DNA of 64,000 bases from Symbiodinium natans. Taxonomy: Eukaryota; Sar; Dinophyceae; Suessiales; Symbiodiniaceae. The translations under genes and the position numbers were made by a program. A model generated the notes under the pieces. That model saw only the letters and a list, made by a program, of their open reading frames with translations, searched no databases and was not told the DNA's origin. The number at the start of each line of letters is the position of its first letter. Position 1 is the stretch's first letter. Shown here in pieces: positions 63,168-64,000 of this stretch. The stretch lies in the NCBI GenBank assembly GCA_905221605.1, contig CAJNDS010002590.1:62501-126500 (forward strand), written 5' to 3'.

Positions 63168-63931
63168 AACTAACCCTGATGGGTTTGAGGTATAGGTGTC
63201 TAGGGCTTCGGCCACAACAAGTGTTTAGGATTTGGGTAACCCTGAAACCCAAGTGTATGGTTTCTAGTTTCATCCCTAGACCCCAAACCCTAAACCCTTT
63301 GTTCGCCATGGGGGTGAGAGCTGATGCCATGGTGCTTCGGCATATGCATCTTGGCTATGGGGTTTCTTGCAACGTTCTGGCCGCGGTCCCCAGATTCAAG
63401 GAGGGACTCAGGGTTTAGGTTTTCGGGTTCAGGTTTTCGGGTTCAGGTTTTTCTTGGGAAAAGGGTTCAGGTTTTAGGGTTGAGCATGGGGTTTAGGGTT
63501 TAGGGTTTCCCGAAAGACTTTCTCATGCAGGTTCAGCGCGACGAGGAGGGGCACTGGACATGCGGCCCCTCTGGCACACGCTTCAGAGATGTGGCGGTTA
63601 TGATAGTAGGGGCACCTTGTTGGGATCCTGTTGATAAGGGGATCCTACTGTAGTCAAAATGAGGGGTCCCTCATTTTCGTAAACCCCCATGTTTCTTCTA
63701 CATGATTAGCCCCCTAAACTCTAAACCCTGAAATGACGTGGAAAGTTCCCTTTGTAGAGCTGAGATAAGGTTGTAGCCCGTTCCAACTACATCCCAAACC
63801 CTGAACCGCTAAGGCAACGGGCGCTTGACGTCTGCGTCCGTCGGCCGCCTCTGCTGGCAGCGCAGTGGTGGCGAATGCGACCCGCGTGGAACATGCTGGG
63901 TTAATACTAAACCGAAAGGACATGTCTTCCT
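63168..63931. other. No gene; degenerate telomere-like scraps
   Basis: TTTAGGG units at about 63487-63510 and TTTTCGGGTTCAGG variants at 63415-63480. CTTGTTGGGATCCTG..AAGGGGATCC near 63615-63650 resembles 18085-18110. Confidence 0.5.
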
Positions 63932-64000
63932 AGACATCCTTCATAGGGACTATAGTACCCCCCTATTGTACTCCCTATTAAGGACTGCTAGCATAAGGGG
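63932..64000 (-). repeat. MITE-E copy 3, cut by the window end
   Basis: The reverse complement (CCCCTTATGCTAGCAGTCCT, then AATAGGGAGT and TACTATAGTCCC) follows the interior of MITE-E at 52795-52880. The outer end lies beyond the window. Confidence 0.6.

Noticed and set aside
63000-64000. True chromosome end at the right edge
   Set aside because: Telomere repeats near the edge are short, occur in both orientations and are followed by unique sequence and a MITE.

Overview
The window looks like nuclear DNA of a dinoflagellate, most plausibly a Suessiales or Symbiodiniaceae-type alga. Four things point there: interstitial tracts of the 7-bp telomere repeat TTTAGGG/CCCTAAA; a relict of the dinoflagellate spliced leader (AGCCATTTTGGCT) just upstream of an intronless MEI2-like RRM gene; LINE-like reverse transcriptases with an RVGEARHPGPS leader and an RGG-rich first ORF; and GC-rich, gene-poor sequence full of decayed repeats. 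It is not bacterial: there are no operons or ribosome binding sites, and most long open frames are chance readings of GC-rich repeats.

Layout. 0-19.6 kb holds no convincing intact gene. It contains small inverted-repeat elements (families called MITE-A and MITE-B here), an old interspersed repeat (R1) and a CCCH zinc-finger fragment. 19.6-21.3 kb is a ~420-bp satellite (array S1). 22.26-29.80 kb is the centrepiece: a tyrosine-recombinase (DIRS-superclass) retrotransposon in the order recombinase, gag-like protein, C5-cytosine DNA methyltransferase, reverse transcriptase/RNase H, bounded by split direct repeats A1...B1-A2-B2. 30-35.9 kb is mostly empty, with telomere-like tracts, MITEs and a LINE relic. 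35.9-39.96 kb is the same satellite again (array S2), hit twice by one MITE family with empty sites available for comparison. 39.96-46.3 kb is a pile-up of LINE copies, one of them nearly complete with a 30-base poly(A) tail and an in-place inversion of the middle of its reverse transcriptase. 46.5-46.8 kb has a frameshifted host-like coding fragment. 47-64 kb is saturated with interstitial telomere repeats in both orientations, more MITEs, minisatellites and an AT-rich island. It contains the one apparently intact host-type gene, the MEI2-like retrogene at 60.55-61.13 kb.

How it fits together: the window records genome turnover. Retroelements, cut-and-paste elements, satellites and telomere-repeat patches are inserted into and duplicated within one another, and a processed mRNA has been copied back into the genome. 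The retrotransposon at 22-30 kb could both integrate by recombinase and methylate DNA when intact. The copy here carries at least four frame breaks, so it is probably immobile. All calls come from reading sequence and translations; no database search was run.
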